Assembly (NCBI GenBank): GCA_965220365.1
Contig: OZ244823.1
Coordinates: forward strand, 2,542,001-2,606,000
From: Bin80 sp965220365
Lineage (GTDB): Bacteria; Bacteroidota; Rhodothermia; Rhodothermales; Bin80
Reading direction: 5' to 3'
Length of the DNA stretch: 64,000 nucleotides
Positions within the stretch are counted from its first letter, which is position 1. Each line of letters begins with the position of its first letter. Under the pieces are notes generated by a model. That model had not been told where the DNA came from. It made no database searches and saw nothing but the letters and a program-made list of their open reading frames with translations. Positions 28,052-37,112 of this stretch are shown in pieces. The position numbers were made by a program, and so were the translations under genes.

Positions 28052-28867
28052 ATGACAGTTCTTGATCGTATTGTCACGGATGTTCGGACGCAATTGAACG
28101 CTCATAAACAACTGGTTCCGGTGCATGAACTAGAATCTTCTATTCATGCCTCTGCACCGGCCAAAGATTTTCAGGCCGCGCTGCAAGCTCCCAGGCTCTC
28201 CATCATAGCGGAGATCAAACAGCGCTCTCCCTCGAAAGGTCTTCTGAGACGATCATTTGATGTACCTTTTCTTGCTCAACAATATTCGAGTGCAGATGCG
28301 ATCAGTGTCTTGACAGAAGAAGATCATTTTGGCGGATCGCTTTCGCATCTCAGCATGGTGGCTAAGCATACGCACCTTCCCGTTTTGCGGAAAGATTTTA
28401 TCATTGATCCCTATCAATTATATGAAGCCCGAGCTGCCGGCGCGGATGCGGTACTTTTGATCGCAGCCATCCTCGACCGATCCCTGCTCCGTGACTTGCT
28501 CAGCCTTGCAGCTGAACTATGTCTGGATTGTCTTGTCGAGGTCTACGATCCAATTGAGTTGGACAAAATTGATTTCACGCAAGTCTCCATTCTCGGGGTC
28601 AACAACAGAAACCTGCATACGTTTGAGGTAGATATTGAACACTCTCTCCGGGTTTTTGGGCTGGTGGATACGGACCTTGTCAAAGTTTCGGAAAGTGGAC
28701 TTCGATCGGCAAGCGATTTGGCCTACTTGCACCAAAAAAATGTTGATGCTGTCTTAATCGGCGAGACCTTCATGCGTGCAGATGCTCCCGGAACTGCCCT
28801 GCAATTGCTTCGGGAGGAAACGGAAACCATCCTCAAATCGAATAAGATTGAATGTCGTGCAGGGTAA
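28052..28867 (+). CDS. trpC: Indole-3-glycerol-phosphate synthase
   Basis: This TIM-barrel enzyme closes the indole ring. The motifs IIAEIKQRSPSKGLL, VLTEEDHFGGS, VLRKDFIIDPYQLYEARAAGADAVLL, LGVNNRNLHTF and VSESGL are all present with the catalytic Lys and Glu residues. The frame is open further upstream, but ATG 28052 (MTVLDRIVTDV) is the natural start, right after the trpD stop. The gene gives 271 residues and overlaps trpF by 16 bp. Confidence 0.96.
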   Translation: MTVLDRIVTDVRTQLNAHKQLVPVHELESSIHASAPAKDFQAALQAPRLSIIAEIKQRSPSKGLLRRSFDVPFLAQQYSSADAISVLTEEDHFGGSLSHLSMVAKHTHLPVLRKDFIIDPYQLYEARAAGADAVLLIAAILDRSLLRDLLSLAAELCLDCLVEVYDPIELDKIDFTQVSILGVNNRNLHTFEVDIEHSLRVFGLVDTDLVKVSESGLRSASDLAYLHQKNVDAVLIGETFMRADAPGTALQLLREETETILKSNKIECRAG

Positions 28868-29493
28868 AGATCTGTGGTATAACCACGCTGGCAGATGCAC
28901 GATTTTGTGCCGGGGCCGGAGCTGACTATCTGGGATTCATTCAGCATCTTCCCAGCCCACGATATATTACACCAGAGGAGGCAAAAGAGATCAAGGAGTG
29001 GATCTATGGCCCCCAAACAGTTGGTGTATTCGTGAATGTGGATGCAGAAACAGTCAATCGAAGCTGTGAAACTGCAGGGTTTGATCTCATCCAATTACAT
29101 GGCGATGAGTCTCCGGCTTACTGCAGACGTATGACACGCCCGGTCATTAAAGCATTTCCTGTCCGGCCCAATGATACCGTCCGTTCACTCGCAAGAATCC
29201 TAGCTGCCTATGAAGATTGTGTAGAGACCTTCTTGCTGGATACCTGGCATCCTGATTTGTCCGGTGGAACAGGAAGGGCTTTTGATTGGAGTGTTGCGAA
29301 AGGTCTAGCATCCGATTTTCCCATTATCTTAGCAGGTGGTCTAAACGCAGATAATGTTCAAGATGCCATGGAAACTGTATCTCCATGGGGTATGGATGTG
29401 TCCAGTGGGCTTGAGGATGCCCCAGGGCGTAAGAGCTTTGATTTGGTAACCAAATTCTTTGACCTAATCTCGGAGAATGACCCCGACCTATAA
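28852..29493 (+). CDS. trpF: Phosphoribosylanthranilate isomerase
   Basis: TrpF performs the Amadori rearrangement between the TrpD and TrpC steps. The catalytic Cys is in RVKICGITTLADA near the N-terminus and the acid Asp in FLLDTWHPDLSGGTGRAFDW; ILAGGLNADNV and GMDVSSGLEDAPGRKSFD form the phosphate site. At 213 residues it is normal. Overlaps at both ends (16 bp with trpC, 17 bp with trpB) show tight translational packing. Confidence 0.96.
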   Translation: MSCRVKICGITTLADARFCAGAGADYLGFIQHLPSPRYITPEEAKEIKEWIYGPQTVGVFVNVDAETVNRSCETAGFDLIQLHGDESPAYCRRMTRPVIKAFPVRPNDTVRSLARILAAYEDCVETFLLDTWHPDLSGGTGRAFDWSVAKGLASDFPIILAGGLNADNVQDAMETVSPWGMDVSSGLEDAPGRKSFDLVTKFFDLISENDPDL

Positions 29494-30667
29494 CGCACCG
29501 AATGAGAGCGGACGCTTCGGGCCGTATGGGGGAGCGTTCGTTCCCGAGATCCTGATTCCCGAATTGCAGGCCGTCCAGGCGGCCTTTGAGCAGTCCTGGC
29601 CTGATCCAAAATTTCAGGATCAGTACCTGCACCTCTTGAAAACTTATGTCGGGCGCCCCACTCCCCTAACCCTTGCCGAACGGCTAAGTAGTGAACTCGG
29701 CGCAGGACAAATCTTCCTGAAACGTGAAGATCTATGCCATACCGGCGCCCATAAGATTAATAATACCATTGGGCAGATCTTACTTGCCCGCCGAATGGGA
29801 AAAACACGCATCATCGCGGAGACGGGTGCAGGGCAACACGGTGTCGCCACTGCTACGGTTGCCGCCCGATTTGGACTCCAATGCGTCGTCTATATGGGGG
29901 CCGAAGACATGAAACGTCAGGCCCTGAACGTAGCTCGCATGCAACTGTTAGGAGCGGAAGTCCGCTCGGCAACGAGCGGGAGTCAAACCCTCAAGGATGC
30001 TACGAATGAAGCGATCCGTGACTGGGTATCGAATCCGTCAGACACCTTCTACATCATCGGATCAGTCGTTGGACCACATCCGTATCCAATGATGGTACGA
30101 ACATTTCATAATGTCATCGGAGAAGAGCTTCAGCGTCAATTAATGGAAATGACCGGCAGGAATACCCCCGATGTGTTGGTGGCCTGCGTTGGAGGAGGTT
30201 CAAATGCCATTGGGATGTTTTATCCATTCATTGATCATCCTGAAGTGCAGATGTTTGGTGTGGAGGCGGCAGGAGAAGGGCTTGACGGAAAACATGCCGC
30301 TACACTTTCACGAGGCACTGTCGGAGTGCTTCATGGGGCGATGAGTTACCTTTTGCAGGATCAAGATGGACAGATCTCACTCGCGCATTCGATTTCTGCA
30401 GGTCTGGATTATCCAGGCGTCGGACCAGAGCATTCGTGGTTGATGGACCTTGGTCGGGTGACCTACCTTGCCGAGACAGATGAAGCTGCCCTGAGGGGTG
30501 TTGCCCTCTTATCAAAAACGGAAGGAATCATTCCAGCCCTCGAAACTGCACATGCCATTGCAGCACTTGAAAAAATTGTGCCCGAGGTTGCATCCGATTC
30601 AATCATTGTGGTGAACTGCTCTGGGCGCGGGGACAAGGATATGCAAACCATCATGGATCATCTATGA
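29477..30667 (+). CDS. trpB: Tryptophan synthase beta chain
   Basis: TrpB is the PLP enzyme that joins indole and serine. The PLP lysine lies in EDLCHTGAHKINNTIGQ and the phosphate-binding loop in ACVGGGSNAIGMF. The N-terminus FGPYGGAFVPEILIPEL is standard and the C-terminal NCSGRGDKDM is conserved. At 396 residues it is complete. It overlaps trpA by ATGA at 30664-30667, as needed for 1:1 synthesis of the alpha-beta complex. Confidence 0.97.
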   Translation: MTPTYNAPNESGRFGPYGGAFVPEILIPELQAVQAAFEQSWPDPKFQDQYLHLLKTYVGRPTPLTLAERLSSELGAGQIFLKREDLCHTGAHKINNTIGQILLARRMGKTRIIAETGAGQHGVATATVAARFGLQCVVYMGAEDMKRQALNVARMQLLGAEVRSATSGSQTLKDATNEAIRDWVSNPSDTFYIIGSVVGPHPYPMMVRTFHNVIGEELQRQLMEMTGRNTPDVLVACVGGGSNAIGMFYPFIDHPEVQMFGVEAAGEGLDGKHAATLSRGTVGVLHGAMSYLLQDQDGQISLAHSISAGLDYPGVGPEHSWLMDLGRVTYLAETDEAALRGVALLSKTEGIIPALETAHAIAALEKIVPEVASDSIIVVNCSGRGDKDMQTIMDHL

Positions 30668-31470
30668 GTTCCCGGTTGCCGTCCACACTGCGCTCGCTCA
30701 AATCAAAGGGCGAGAAAGCCATGGGAATCTTTCTGACGAGCGGATTCCCCGACCCTTCGGTAACCAACCTGCTTTTGGATGCGGTTGACCAAGGGGGCGC
30801 TGACTTCATCGAATTGGGGATGCCCCACAGTGACCCCCTTGCGGAGGGCCTGCCGATCCAGCATTCCAGCACCTGTGCGTTGCAGGCCGGAGTCACCATG
30901 CAGAATACACTTGAAGCCGTCACCGCTTTCAGAAAACGCAGTGATACCCCACTCTTGCTGATGGGCTACATCAACCCAATCCTCTGCTTTGGCGTGAAGG
31001 AGTTTTGTAAGCAGGCTGCCAGTGCAGGTGCAGATGGGTTAATTATTCCTGACTTGCCTCCACAGGAGTCGTTCCTGCTCCGCGAACAGGCACAAAAAAA
31101 TGGCTTGAACACTGTGTTCCTGGTTGCACCGAACACCCCAACCGAGCGCATGGAGGAGATTGATCGCATGTCTGATGGATTTGTCTACTGCGTATCAATT
31201 ACGGGATTAACCGGAACAGGGATTACCGATCGAATGGATGCGATCACCACCTATCTCAAACATGCGCGTCAAATCATCACCAAGAACCCCCTCCTTGTAG
31301 GTTTTGGGATTCAGACACAGGAAGATGCACACCGGCTGTCAAAACATACGGATGGATTTATCGTTGGGTCTGCCGTGATCAAAGAGATTGAGCGTCTTTG
31401 GGCACGCCCCAACCTCTCGTTAACGGAACGAAGCCAGCTTCTGGAACGGTTTGTGCGCTCACTCAAATAA
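30664..31470 (+). CDS. trpA: Tryptophan synthase alpha chain
   Basis: TrpA cleaves indole-3-glycerol phosphate to indole, which is channelled to TrpB. The catalytic Glu and Asp lie in FIELGMPHSDPLAEGLPIQ, followed by PLLLMGYINPIL, GLIIPDLPPQES, VSITGLTGTG (the flexible loop region) and LVGFGIQTQEDA. At 268 residues it is full length. It is the last trp gene; the following lipoprotein gene starts only 20 bp downstream and may be cotranscribed. Confidence 0.97.
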   Translation: MSSRLPSTLRSLKSKGEKAMGIFLTSGFPDPSVTNLLLDAVDQGGADFIELGMPHSDPLAEGLPIQHSSTCALQAGVTMQNTLEAVTAFRKRSDTPLLLMGYINPILCFGVKEFCKQAASAGADGLIIPDLPPQESFLLREQAQKNGLNTVFLVAPNTPTERMEEIDRMSDGFVYCVSITGLTGTGITDRMDAITTYLKHARQIITKNPLLVGFGIQTQEDAHRLSKHTDGFIVGSAVIKEIERLWARPNLSLTERSQLLERFVRSLK

Positions 31471-31490
31471 CTTAAAGACAACTAATCATC

Positions 31491-32612
31491 ATGCGACATA
31501 CCATCCTCATATTCGCTGTGCTGCTGTCTTCAATAGGCTGTGGTGACGGAGGATTTCTTGGAAGTGATTTCCGGCCCGATGCCACTGGCCTTGAGGGCCA
31601 GATTACCGTTGTGATTGATTCCTCTCTGTGGAATGGATCAGTTGGAGAAGCACTACTGAATCATGTGGGAGGTGCGATTGAAACACTCCCGGCCGTGGAA
31701 CCAGAATTCGACCTGGAACCGGTCAGACTATCTTCCCAGAATGCCTTAGATATGGCCCAGGATCGGAAGAACGTGCTCTTCGTGGGTTTGATTTCTGATT
31801 CAACTGCCGAACAGAATATTCCAGAGAATGAATATCTGAGCACTCTGTTCAGCAATGACTCTCTACGGCAGATGATTATGGCAGGATCCCCTGCCCTAGT
31901 CGCCAGACCAAATCATTGGCGCAGAAACCAGCTGGTCTACTATCTGGCGGCAGCCTCCTCCAGTGACCTGATTGCATCCATTGAACAACATTCAGGTCAG
32001 CTCAGGTATCACTTTAATGAGATAGCAAGACAGCGTCTGCATCGTGACATGTTCGATATCGGTCGACAGCATGATTTAGAACAAAGGCTGATGAATCGGC
32101 ATCAATTTGCTGTCCATGGACAACATGATTATTTCATCGCCATTGATACCACACAATTTGTATGGCTTCGCCGCTCACTCACCGATACATGGAGAAGTAT
32201 GTTCGTGTATTATGAAGAAAATGGAGATCCCTCGAAGCTGAATGAAGCCTGGATTGTCCAAGCCCGGGACGCACTGACCCAGCGCTATATTGGTGGGACA
32301 GCGGGGGGATGGATCGAGGTCGATCGTCGTCGTCCAATGACCTCTGCACAAGTCAACTTCAAAGGGCGTTACGCTATTGAGTTTCGAGGACTTTGGCACA
32401 TGGTCGGGGAAGAGAATGGTCGTAAATTCCCCTTTGGAATGGGCGGCCCCTTCGTAACCTATGCCTTTTATGATGAACCCAGCCGGCGACTTTATCTAAT
32501 TGATGGAATGGTGTTCGCACCCAATTTTTCCAAGCGTGAATTCATGCGGCAGATGGAAGTCATTGCTTATACATTCCGCACCCTTGAAGAGGAAGAAAGT
32601 GAGAGTATATAG
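31491..32612 (+). CDS. DUF4837-type lipoprotein
   Basis: The 373-residue protein has a lipoprotein signal (LLSSIGCGDGG) and the pattern I associate with DUF4837, a family largely confined to Bacteroidota: VVIDSSLWNGSVGEAL, NVLFVGLISDS, RRNQLVYYLAA, and the C-terminal FKGRYAIEFRGLWHMVGE with GGPFVTYAFYD. Function unknown, probably envelope. It overlaps the next gene by 14 bp. Confidence 0.8.
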   Translation: MRHTILIFAVLLSSIGCGDGGFLGSDFRPDATGLEGQITVVIDSSLWNGSVGEALLNHVGGAIETLPAVEPEFDLEPVRLSSQNALDMAQDRKNVLFVGLISDSTAEQNIPENEYLSTLFSNDSLRQMIMAGSPALVARPNHWRRNQLVYYLAAASSSDLIASIEQHSGQLRYHFNEIARQRLHRDMFDIGRQHDLEQRLMNRHQFAVHGQHDYFIAIDTTQFVWLRRSLTDTWRSMFVYYEENGDPSKLNEAWIVQARDALTQRYIGGTAGGWIEVDRRRPMTSAQVNFKGRYAIEFRGLWHMVGEENGRKFPFGMGGPFVTYAFYDEPSRRLYLIDGMVFAPNFSKREFMRQMEVIAYTFRTLEEEESESI

Positions 32613-32928
32613 CCGATGCCTCGCAGCAACGCTCGCTCTGTGTACTGCAGCTTGTTCTCCCGCGCCGGAGGAGCTTGGAACGACACGCGCCGACAGCCTG
32701 ATGATTGAAATTATGGTGGATATACACCTGATCAACGCGCGTGCTGAATTAGGCTATGGAGTAGATGAACTGTCACTGGATACGATCATTACCCGACACG
32801 GTCTTTCCAGGAAAGAATATGATGACCAAATCACATTCTATACCGAACATCCCGACACGTATTTGGCAGTCTTGAACAAGGTGATGGAGCGTATTGGGCA
32901 GGATGCTAGGGTGGTCTCTGATTATTAG
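32599..32928 (+). CDS. DUF4296-type small lipoprotein (about 109 aa)
   Basis: Start chosen at GTG 32599 (translating MRVYSRCLAATLALCTAACS), which gives a clean lipoprotein signal ending in AAC. The frame is open upstream but only as the shadow of the DUF4837 gene. The mature part, with MIEIMVDIHLINARAELGYG and ITRHGLSRKEYDDQITFYTE, fits DUF4296, small Bacteroidota lipoproteins of unknown role. It overlaps the preceding gene by 14 bp and precedes the glycosyltransferase by 17 bp. Confidence 0.75.
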   Translation: MRVYSRCLAATLALCTAACSPAPEELGTTRADSLMIEIMVDIHLINARAELGYGVDELSLDTIITRHGLSRKEYDDQITFYTEHPDTYLAVLNKVMERIGQDARVVSDY

Positions 32929-32945
32929 CACGAATACGATCCCTC

Positions 32946-33974
32946 ATGGAGATCCCACATGTAGCTGTCATCATCGTCTCGTATAATGGGCTCCCAATTC
33001 TACAGCAATGCCTTCCAACAGTCGCACGAACAAAGTGGGACAACCTGCAGATTGTATTTGTAGATAATCACTCTTCCGACGATTCTGTCGACTGGGTAAG
33101 AGAGCATTTCCCTGACATTCAAATTCTTTCCAACCCGGATAACTGGCTGTTCAGCCGTGCAAATAATGAAGCAATCCGTCAAATTAAGTGCGATTATGTC
33201 GTCCTTTTGAATAATGATGTTGCCGTTTCTGATGATTGGCTGGAACCTTTGATAAAGCATGCAGAAAGCTCTTCCCGTATTGCGGCGCTTCAGCCAAAAA
33301 TTTTACAGTTTCACCGCAGGAGTCATTTTGAATATGCGGGGGCCAGTGGAGGATTTCTCGATCGGCTTGGATACCCACTGGCACGTGGCCGTATTTTTGA
33401 GCATACCGAAAAGGATATGGGGCAGTATGACACACCGGTAAATATTGACTGGGCAAGTGGTGCCGCCATGCTGCTACGACGCAGCGCACTGGATGAAGTG
33501 GGACTCCTCGACGAGTTTTTTGAACTCCACATGGAAGAAATTGACCTCTGTTGGCGACTTCGTAGAGCAGGATATGAAATTGGAGTAGTCCCCGAAAGTA
33601 AAGTATTCCATATCGGTGGTGCTACATTACCAAGGACAAGTCACCGCAAGCTCTACTACAATATTCGCAACAGCATCCTCATGCTGTACAAAAACCTTCC
33701 CCCTGCACAATTCAGAGCAGTATTTTTTCAGAGAATTATTCTCGACTATCCGATTGGACTTGTCTGGCTCCTGACAGGAAAATGGAGGCAATCATTGGCA
33801 ATCCTCCGAGGCTATCTTGATGCACACAAAATGAAGCATCATTATTCCCCACCGACCAATACAGCTGCACTCCCTTCTTACCGGGGACGGATTCTCCTGG
33901 ATTATCTGCTCATGAGGCGTCGTCACTTCTCTGATCTGCCTGCAGCAAAATTTGAAGGTCACCTCTTCGGGTGA
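32946..33974 (+). CDS. Family 2 glycosyltransferase (rhamnosyltransferase-like)
   Basis: This GT-A fold enzyme transfers a sugar from a nucleotide-sugar donor, probably to an envelope polysaccharide. The N-terminal VAVIIVSYNGLPILQQCL, VFVDNHSSDDSVDWV and the donor-site VVLLNNDVAVSDDWLEPL are typical. DWASGAAMLLRRSALDEVGL and the ELHMEEIDLCWRLRRAGYE acceptor/base motif follow. The C-terminal part (from about 240) is basic and hydrophobic and may contact the membrane. It faces the convergent DUF4293 gene across 5 bp. Confidence 0.9.
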   Translation: MEIPHVAVIIVSYNGLPILQQCLPTVARTKWDNLQIVFVDNHSSDDSVDWVREHFPDIQILSNPDNWLFSRANNEAIRQIKCDYVVLLNNDVAVSDDWLEPLIKHAESSSRIAALQPKILQFHRRSHFEYAGASGGFLDRLGYPLARGRIFEHTEKDMGQYDTPVNIDWASGAAMLLRRSALDEVGLLDEFFELHMEEIDLCWRLRRAGYEIGVVPESKVFHIGGATLPRTSHRKLYYNIRNSILMLYKNLPPAQFRAVFFQRIILDYPIGLVWLLTGKWRQSLAILRGYLDAHKMKHHYSPPTNTAALPSYRGRILLDYLLMRRRHFSDLPAAKFEGHLFG

Positions 33975-33979
33975 ATTGC

Positions 33980-34387
33980 TCAACCACGTAAGCGATCTGC
34001 CTGACTCAACAGCTTAAGGTTGCGAGTCAATACACGTACAGATATGGAGAGAAAGATATACCCCAGCATTGGCGAAAACCGGGATGCGATGAATCCCCAA
34101 AGCTGTCCCTCGTCATCAGACGATGCAGCAAATGTGCCAGTACTCCACAACGAGTAATAATAGAGAATCAAAAGCAAAACAATAGCCATCCGTACGGTTT
34201 TGAGAACGCTGACCTGCTTCTCCGGCCTTCCATAAAGCAACAGGCTACCTAGAAGTACCGGAGCCATCAAAATCAGACCGATTCTGACAAACTGAACTGT
34301 ACCATCAAAAGATGGGACTGCGCTGAAAAATAAGAATGAAAAGGCCAATGCAGATAGAACTAGAAAAACAGTGTGGGTCCGTCCCAT
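33980..34387 (-). CDS. DUF4293-type membrane protein (135 aa)
   Basis: There are four predicted membrane helices (VFLVLSALAFSFLFFSAV, LILMAPVLLGSLLLYG, MAIVLLLILYYYSLW, MLGYIFLSISVRVL) and the closing signature KLLSQADRLRG, which matches the (L)VRSADRLR end of DUF4293 proteins known from Bacteroidota. Function unknown. The downstream side converges on the glycosyltransferase; 34388-34598 upstream contains no gene I can support. Confidence 0.75.
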   Translation of the reverse strand: MGRTHTVFLVLSALAFSFLFFSAVPSFDGTVQFVRIGLILMAPVLLGSLLLYGRPEKQVSVLKTVRMAIVLLLILYYYSLWSTGTFAASSDDEGQLWGFIASRFSPMLGYIFLSISVRVLTRNLKLLSQADRLRG

Positions 34388-34598
34388 AAGATTATAAAAG
34401 ATTTGATTGTACAGTAGGGCCTATCGCAAAACTACCTGCCGAAATTGAGGGCCGAGTAACCCAGTGAAGGGCCTGAACTGTGATAGCTGTCTTGGACTTC
34501 GCGTGTGATTGCAGGTGTTCTACTATCTACCCAAAATGTGGCCTATCTGTTTCCAATCGGGTTCCCCCGTGACGGTTCGTATCTATCAATAAAGTGGG

Positions 34599-35612
34599 CT
34601 AGGCATTTTCGGTAATCAATCGCACGATCCGATCCGTCATCACCTCGGTAGATGCTGTACCGCCAACATCCGGAGTTAAACTCGTTCCTTCCTCGTAGGC
34701 ACACCATACTGCCCGTTCGATTCGCATTGCAGCCTCAACCTCTCCTATATGATGCAATAGAAGAGCAGACGAGCGAATTAGTGCCGTGGGATTCGCTTTG
34801 GATTGCCCTGCAATATCAGGAGCACTCCCATGAACCGCCTCGAATACGGCTGCATCATCTCCAATATTTGCGCCTGGAACGATACCTAAACCACCTACAA
34901 GTCCTGCACACAGATCACTTAGGATATCTCCAAATAGGTTCGTTGTCACAATGCAGTCGAATGCGACGGGTTGTATGACCAATTGCATTGCCATATTATC
35001 TACGATAAAATGGTCGAACTGAACACTTGGATATTCTTGGGCGATTCTACGGGCTTCCTCCAAGAAAAGACCGGTTGAGAGCTTCAGAACATTTGCCTTG
35101 TGCACTGCCGTCAGTCGCTTGCGTTGGTTTGCTACAACCCACTCGAATGCATAGTGAAGGATCCGCTGTGAACCCCTACGTGTAATTCGAGCGATAGAAT
35201 CTGCAATTTCCAGACGCTCGTCATAGCTCTCAATCCCCGAATATAACCCTTCCGTATTCTCCCGGAAGATAACCAGATCAACACTTGGAAACGGGGTTTT
35301 AATGCCAGGTAACCGCTGGCAAGGACGCAGATTTACGAACAGATCTAGTTTCTGGCGGAGCGAAACATTCACGCTCCGAAACCCCCTACCAACAGGGGTC
35401 GTGACCGGTCCCTTCAAGGCAAGACGATTTCTCCGTATTGAGTTAAGCACATCATCGGGCAAAGGATTTCCCCGTTTTTCAATCCCCGCATACCCCACTT
35501 CCTCGAACCGCTCCCAGCGTATATCCACTCCAGTTGCAGCAACAACTTTACAGGTAGCTTCCGTGACTTCAGGGCCAATTCCATCTCCAGGTACCAAGGT
35601 AATCGTATACAT
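34599..35612 (-). CDS. Isocitrate dehydrogenase, NAD-type family
   Basis: This is a beta-decarboxylating dehydrogenase of 337 residues that converts isocitrate to 2-oxoglutarate. The N-terminal ITLVPGDGIGPEVTEA and the substrate motif RENTEGLYSGIESYD favour isocitrate over isopropylmalate. HKANVLKLSTGLFLE carries the catalytic Lys, and NLFGDILSDLCAGLVGGLG carries the metal Asp residues. The C-terminal HGSAPDIAGQSKANPTALI completes the site. Residues after it fit NAD specificity by resemblance to the short NAD-dependent group; this is not proven. It stands alone on the minus strand. Confidence 0.88.
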   Translation of the reverse strand: MYTITLVPGDGIGPEVTEATCKVVAATGVDIRWERFEEVGYAGIEKRGNPLPDDVLNSIRRNRLALKGPVTTPVGRGFRSVNVSLRQKLDLFVNLRPCQRLPGIKTPFPSVDLVIFRENTEGLYSGIESYDERLEIADSIARITRRGSQRILHYAFEWVVANQRKRLTAVHKANVLKLSTGLFLEEARRIAQEYPSVQFDHFIVDNMAMQLVIQPVAFDCIVTTNLFGDILSDLCAGLVGGLGIVPGANIGDDAAVFEAVHGSAPDIAGQSKANPTALIRSSALLLHHIGEVEAAMRIERAVWCAYEEGTSLTPDVGGTASTEVMTDRIVRLITENA

Positions 35613-35749
35613 GCCAAAATTAGCGCTGTTGACCAGATACTCCCTAGGCTATAAAGAAAAAGGGTAGCAGCGCACACTCGCACCACTACCCAAGCAAAAT
35701 CCAAATCAGCTTCATACCCGGCTTGCAGGTACGGATACCTTGAGTCTAC

Positions 35750-36205
35750 TCAAATATTCGATATATCTCGCCTGGACGAATAACTGATTCGAAGAGTTCC
35801 TGCCTTTCGGAGCTCTCCCTGAACATCGGTTACAACACCCATCTCCGATTCTTCATCAACCCTGAGTGATACAATCAATCTCGGCTGTTCACTCAGCTTC
35901 CGATACATGATTGATCGAACATTGGTCAGGTCTTCAATGACGGCATCATCAATTTGCACCTTTGTATCACCAACCCTATTTCCGGGTAGCTTCTCTGGAC
36001 CCATCCATACGTACGATACATAACGCTTTTGTTCAATCTTTGTCAATGCTTCCGCTTGCGGCAGAATCGTTCGAACCTGAACTTCCTGCTCCCGCAACAC
36101 GGTTGTTACCATGAAAAAGATTAAGAGCATAAAGATGATATCCGGCAGTGATGCCGTAGAAATCTCGGGCTTAGCCTTAGATTTTTTTGTAAAATGAGCA
36201 GCCAT
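35750..36205 (-). CDS. ExbD/TolR-type biopolymer transport protein
   Basis: This is the second of two ExbD-like subunits of a proton-driven energy transducer. The single N-terminal helix carries the conserved Asp (STASLPDIIFMLLIFFMVTTV), followed by a periplasmic domain of about 110 residues. It lies 15 bp after the first ExbD gene. Two ExbD paralogues with one ExbB are common in Bacteroidota, powering TonB-dependent receptors such as the one at 54307. Confidence 0.9.
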   Translation of the reverse strand: MAAHFTKKSKAKPEISTASLPDIIFMLLIFFMVTTVLREQEVQVRTILPQAEALTKIEQKRYVSYVWMGPEKLPGNRVGDTKVQIDDAVIEDLTNVRSIMYRKLSEQPRLIVSLRVDEESEMGVVTDVQGELRKAGTLRISYSSRRDISNI

Positions 36206-36220
36206 AATACTTCTTCCGAT

Positions 36221-36781
36221 TCAGTTTCCGGGATCCGGTTCGGCCAACGAAACTTGCGCCGGCCACTTCTCCCGAATTTCGTTTTCTTCACCAGCTTCCA
36301 ATTCAGACCGATATTCAACATAGTTGGCATGACCCATTGACCGAGCTTCAATATCCCAAATCTCGAAATACGCCATCCAGACCTCATCAAGCGTCTGGAT
36401 GTAAAGGTTGTACGGGGTCAAGCGGTCCGTTTTTATGGATACAACCGCCTTGGACGGAGAATCCGAATAGCGTGCGTCCGCGCCATTATTTTGAACATGG
36501 GTCAAAACCTCGTTGCGAATTTGTGCTACAGACGAGGGTAAATCCTCAAGGAGAACCTGTCCCTGGGCATTAATCAAAATCTTGAGCATGTTGCGATCAC
36601 TGACCGGAGGTGGTGGAGTCGTTTCATCCGGTTCCGGCGGCAGCGTCATACCAATCCCGGTATCTACATCAATCGTAGTTGTAACCAGGAAGAAGATGAG
36701 AAGCAAAAAGGCGATATCCGCCATTGAAGATGTGGGAATCTCAGCACCCTGTCGCTTCTTTTTCTTGGCAAGTATACCCAT
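36221..36781 (-). CDS. ExbD/TolR-type biopolymer transport protein, longer paralogue
   Basis: The helix IPTSSMADIAFLLLIFFLVTTTI holds the proton-pathway Asp. The periplasmic part (about 150 residues) includes a Pro/Glu-rich linker (LPPEPDETTPPPP) typical of Bacteroidota ExbD, and is longer than that of the neighbour. It lies 20 bp after the small membrane protein gene; operon order is exbB, small membrane protein, exbD, exbD. Confidence 0.9.
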   Translation of the reverse strand: MGILAKKKKRQGAEIPTSSMADIAFLLLIFFLVTTTIDVDTGIGMTLPPEPDETTPPPPVSDRNMLKILINAQGQVLLEDLPSSVAQIRNEVLTHVQNNGADARYSDSPSKAVVSIKTDRLTPYNLYIQTLDEVWMAYFEIWDIEARSMGHANYVEYRSELEAGEENEIREKWPAQVSLAEPDPGN

Positions 36782-36801
36782 GAGGATAAAAGTCTAGTAG
36801 G

Positions 36802-37065
36802 TCAGGAAACAAGGTTCTTAACGCCTGACACCAGAAGTGCAAGAAGTGTCAGTATAAGGGATATGATAATCGTCATAATGCCCGCATCGGTCCAAGTCGG
36901 CAATGCAAGTCCAAGAATCAGGAATAATACCGGCGGAACTGCTACGAATGCAATCGAGAGCATCTTTATCTTGCCAAACATAAGACTGCGGATTCCAGAT
37001 GCCAGCATGGCCAACAAGCCAAGGCCGATCAGTGCAAAAACGATATAGAGGGCAACGTTGAGCAT
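36802..37065 (-). CDS. Small membrane protein between exbB and exbD (87 aa)
   Basis: Three hydrophobic segments (VALYIVFALIGLGLLAML, LSIAFVAVPPVLFLILGLAL, IMTIIISLILTLLALLVSG) make it a small integral membrane protein. The gene lies inside the ExbB/ExbD operon with gaps of 47 and 20 bp. No family recognised; it may be an accessory subunit of the motor (inference from position). Confidence 0.75.
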   Translation of the reverse strand: MLNVALYIVFALIGLGLLAMLASGIRSLMFGKIKMLSIAFVAVPPVLFLILGLALPTWTDAGIMTIIISLILTLLALLVSGVKNLVS

Positions 37066-37112
37066 AAAATCTTGGTTTTTGGGGTATGAAACCCCGATTA
37101 ACAGACTGCCCC

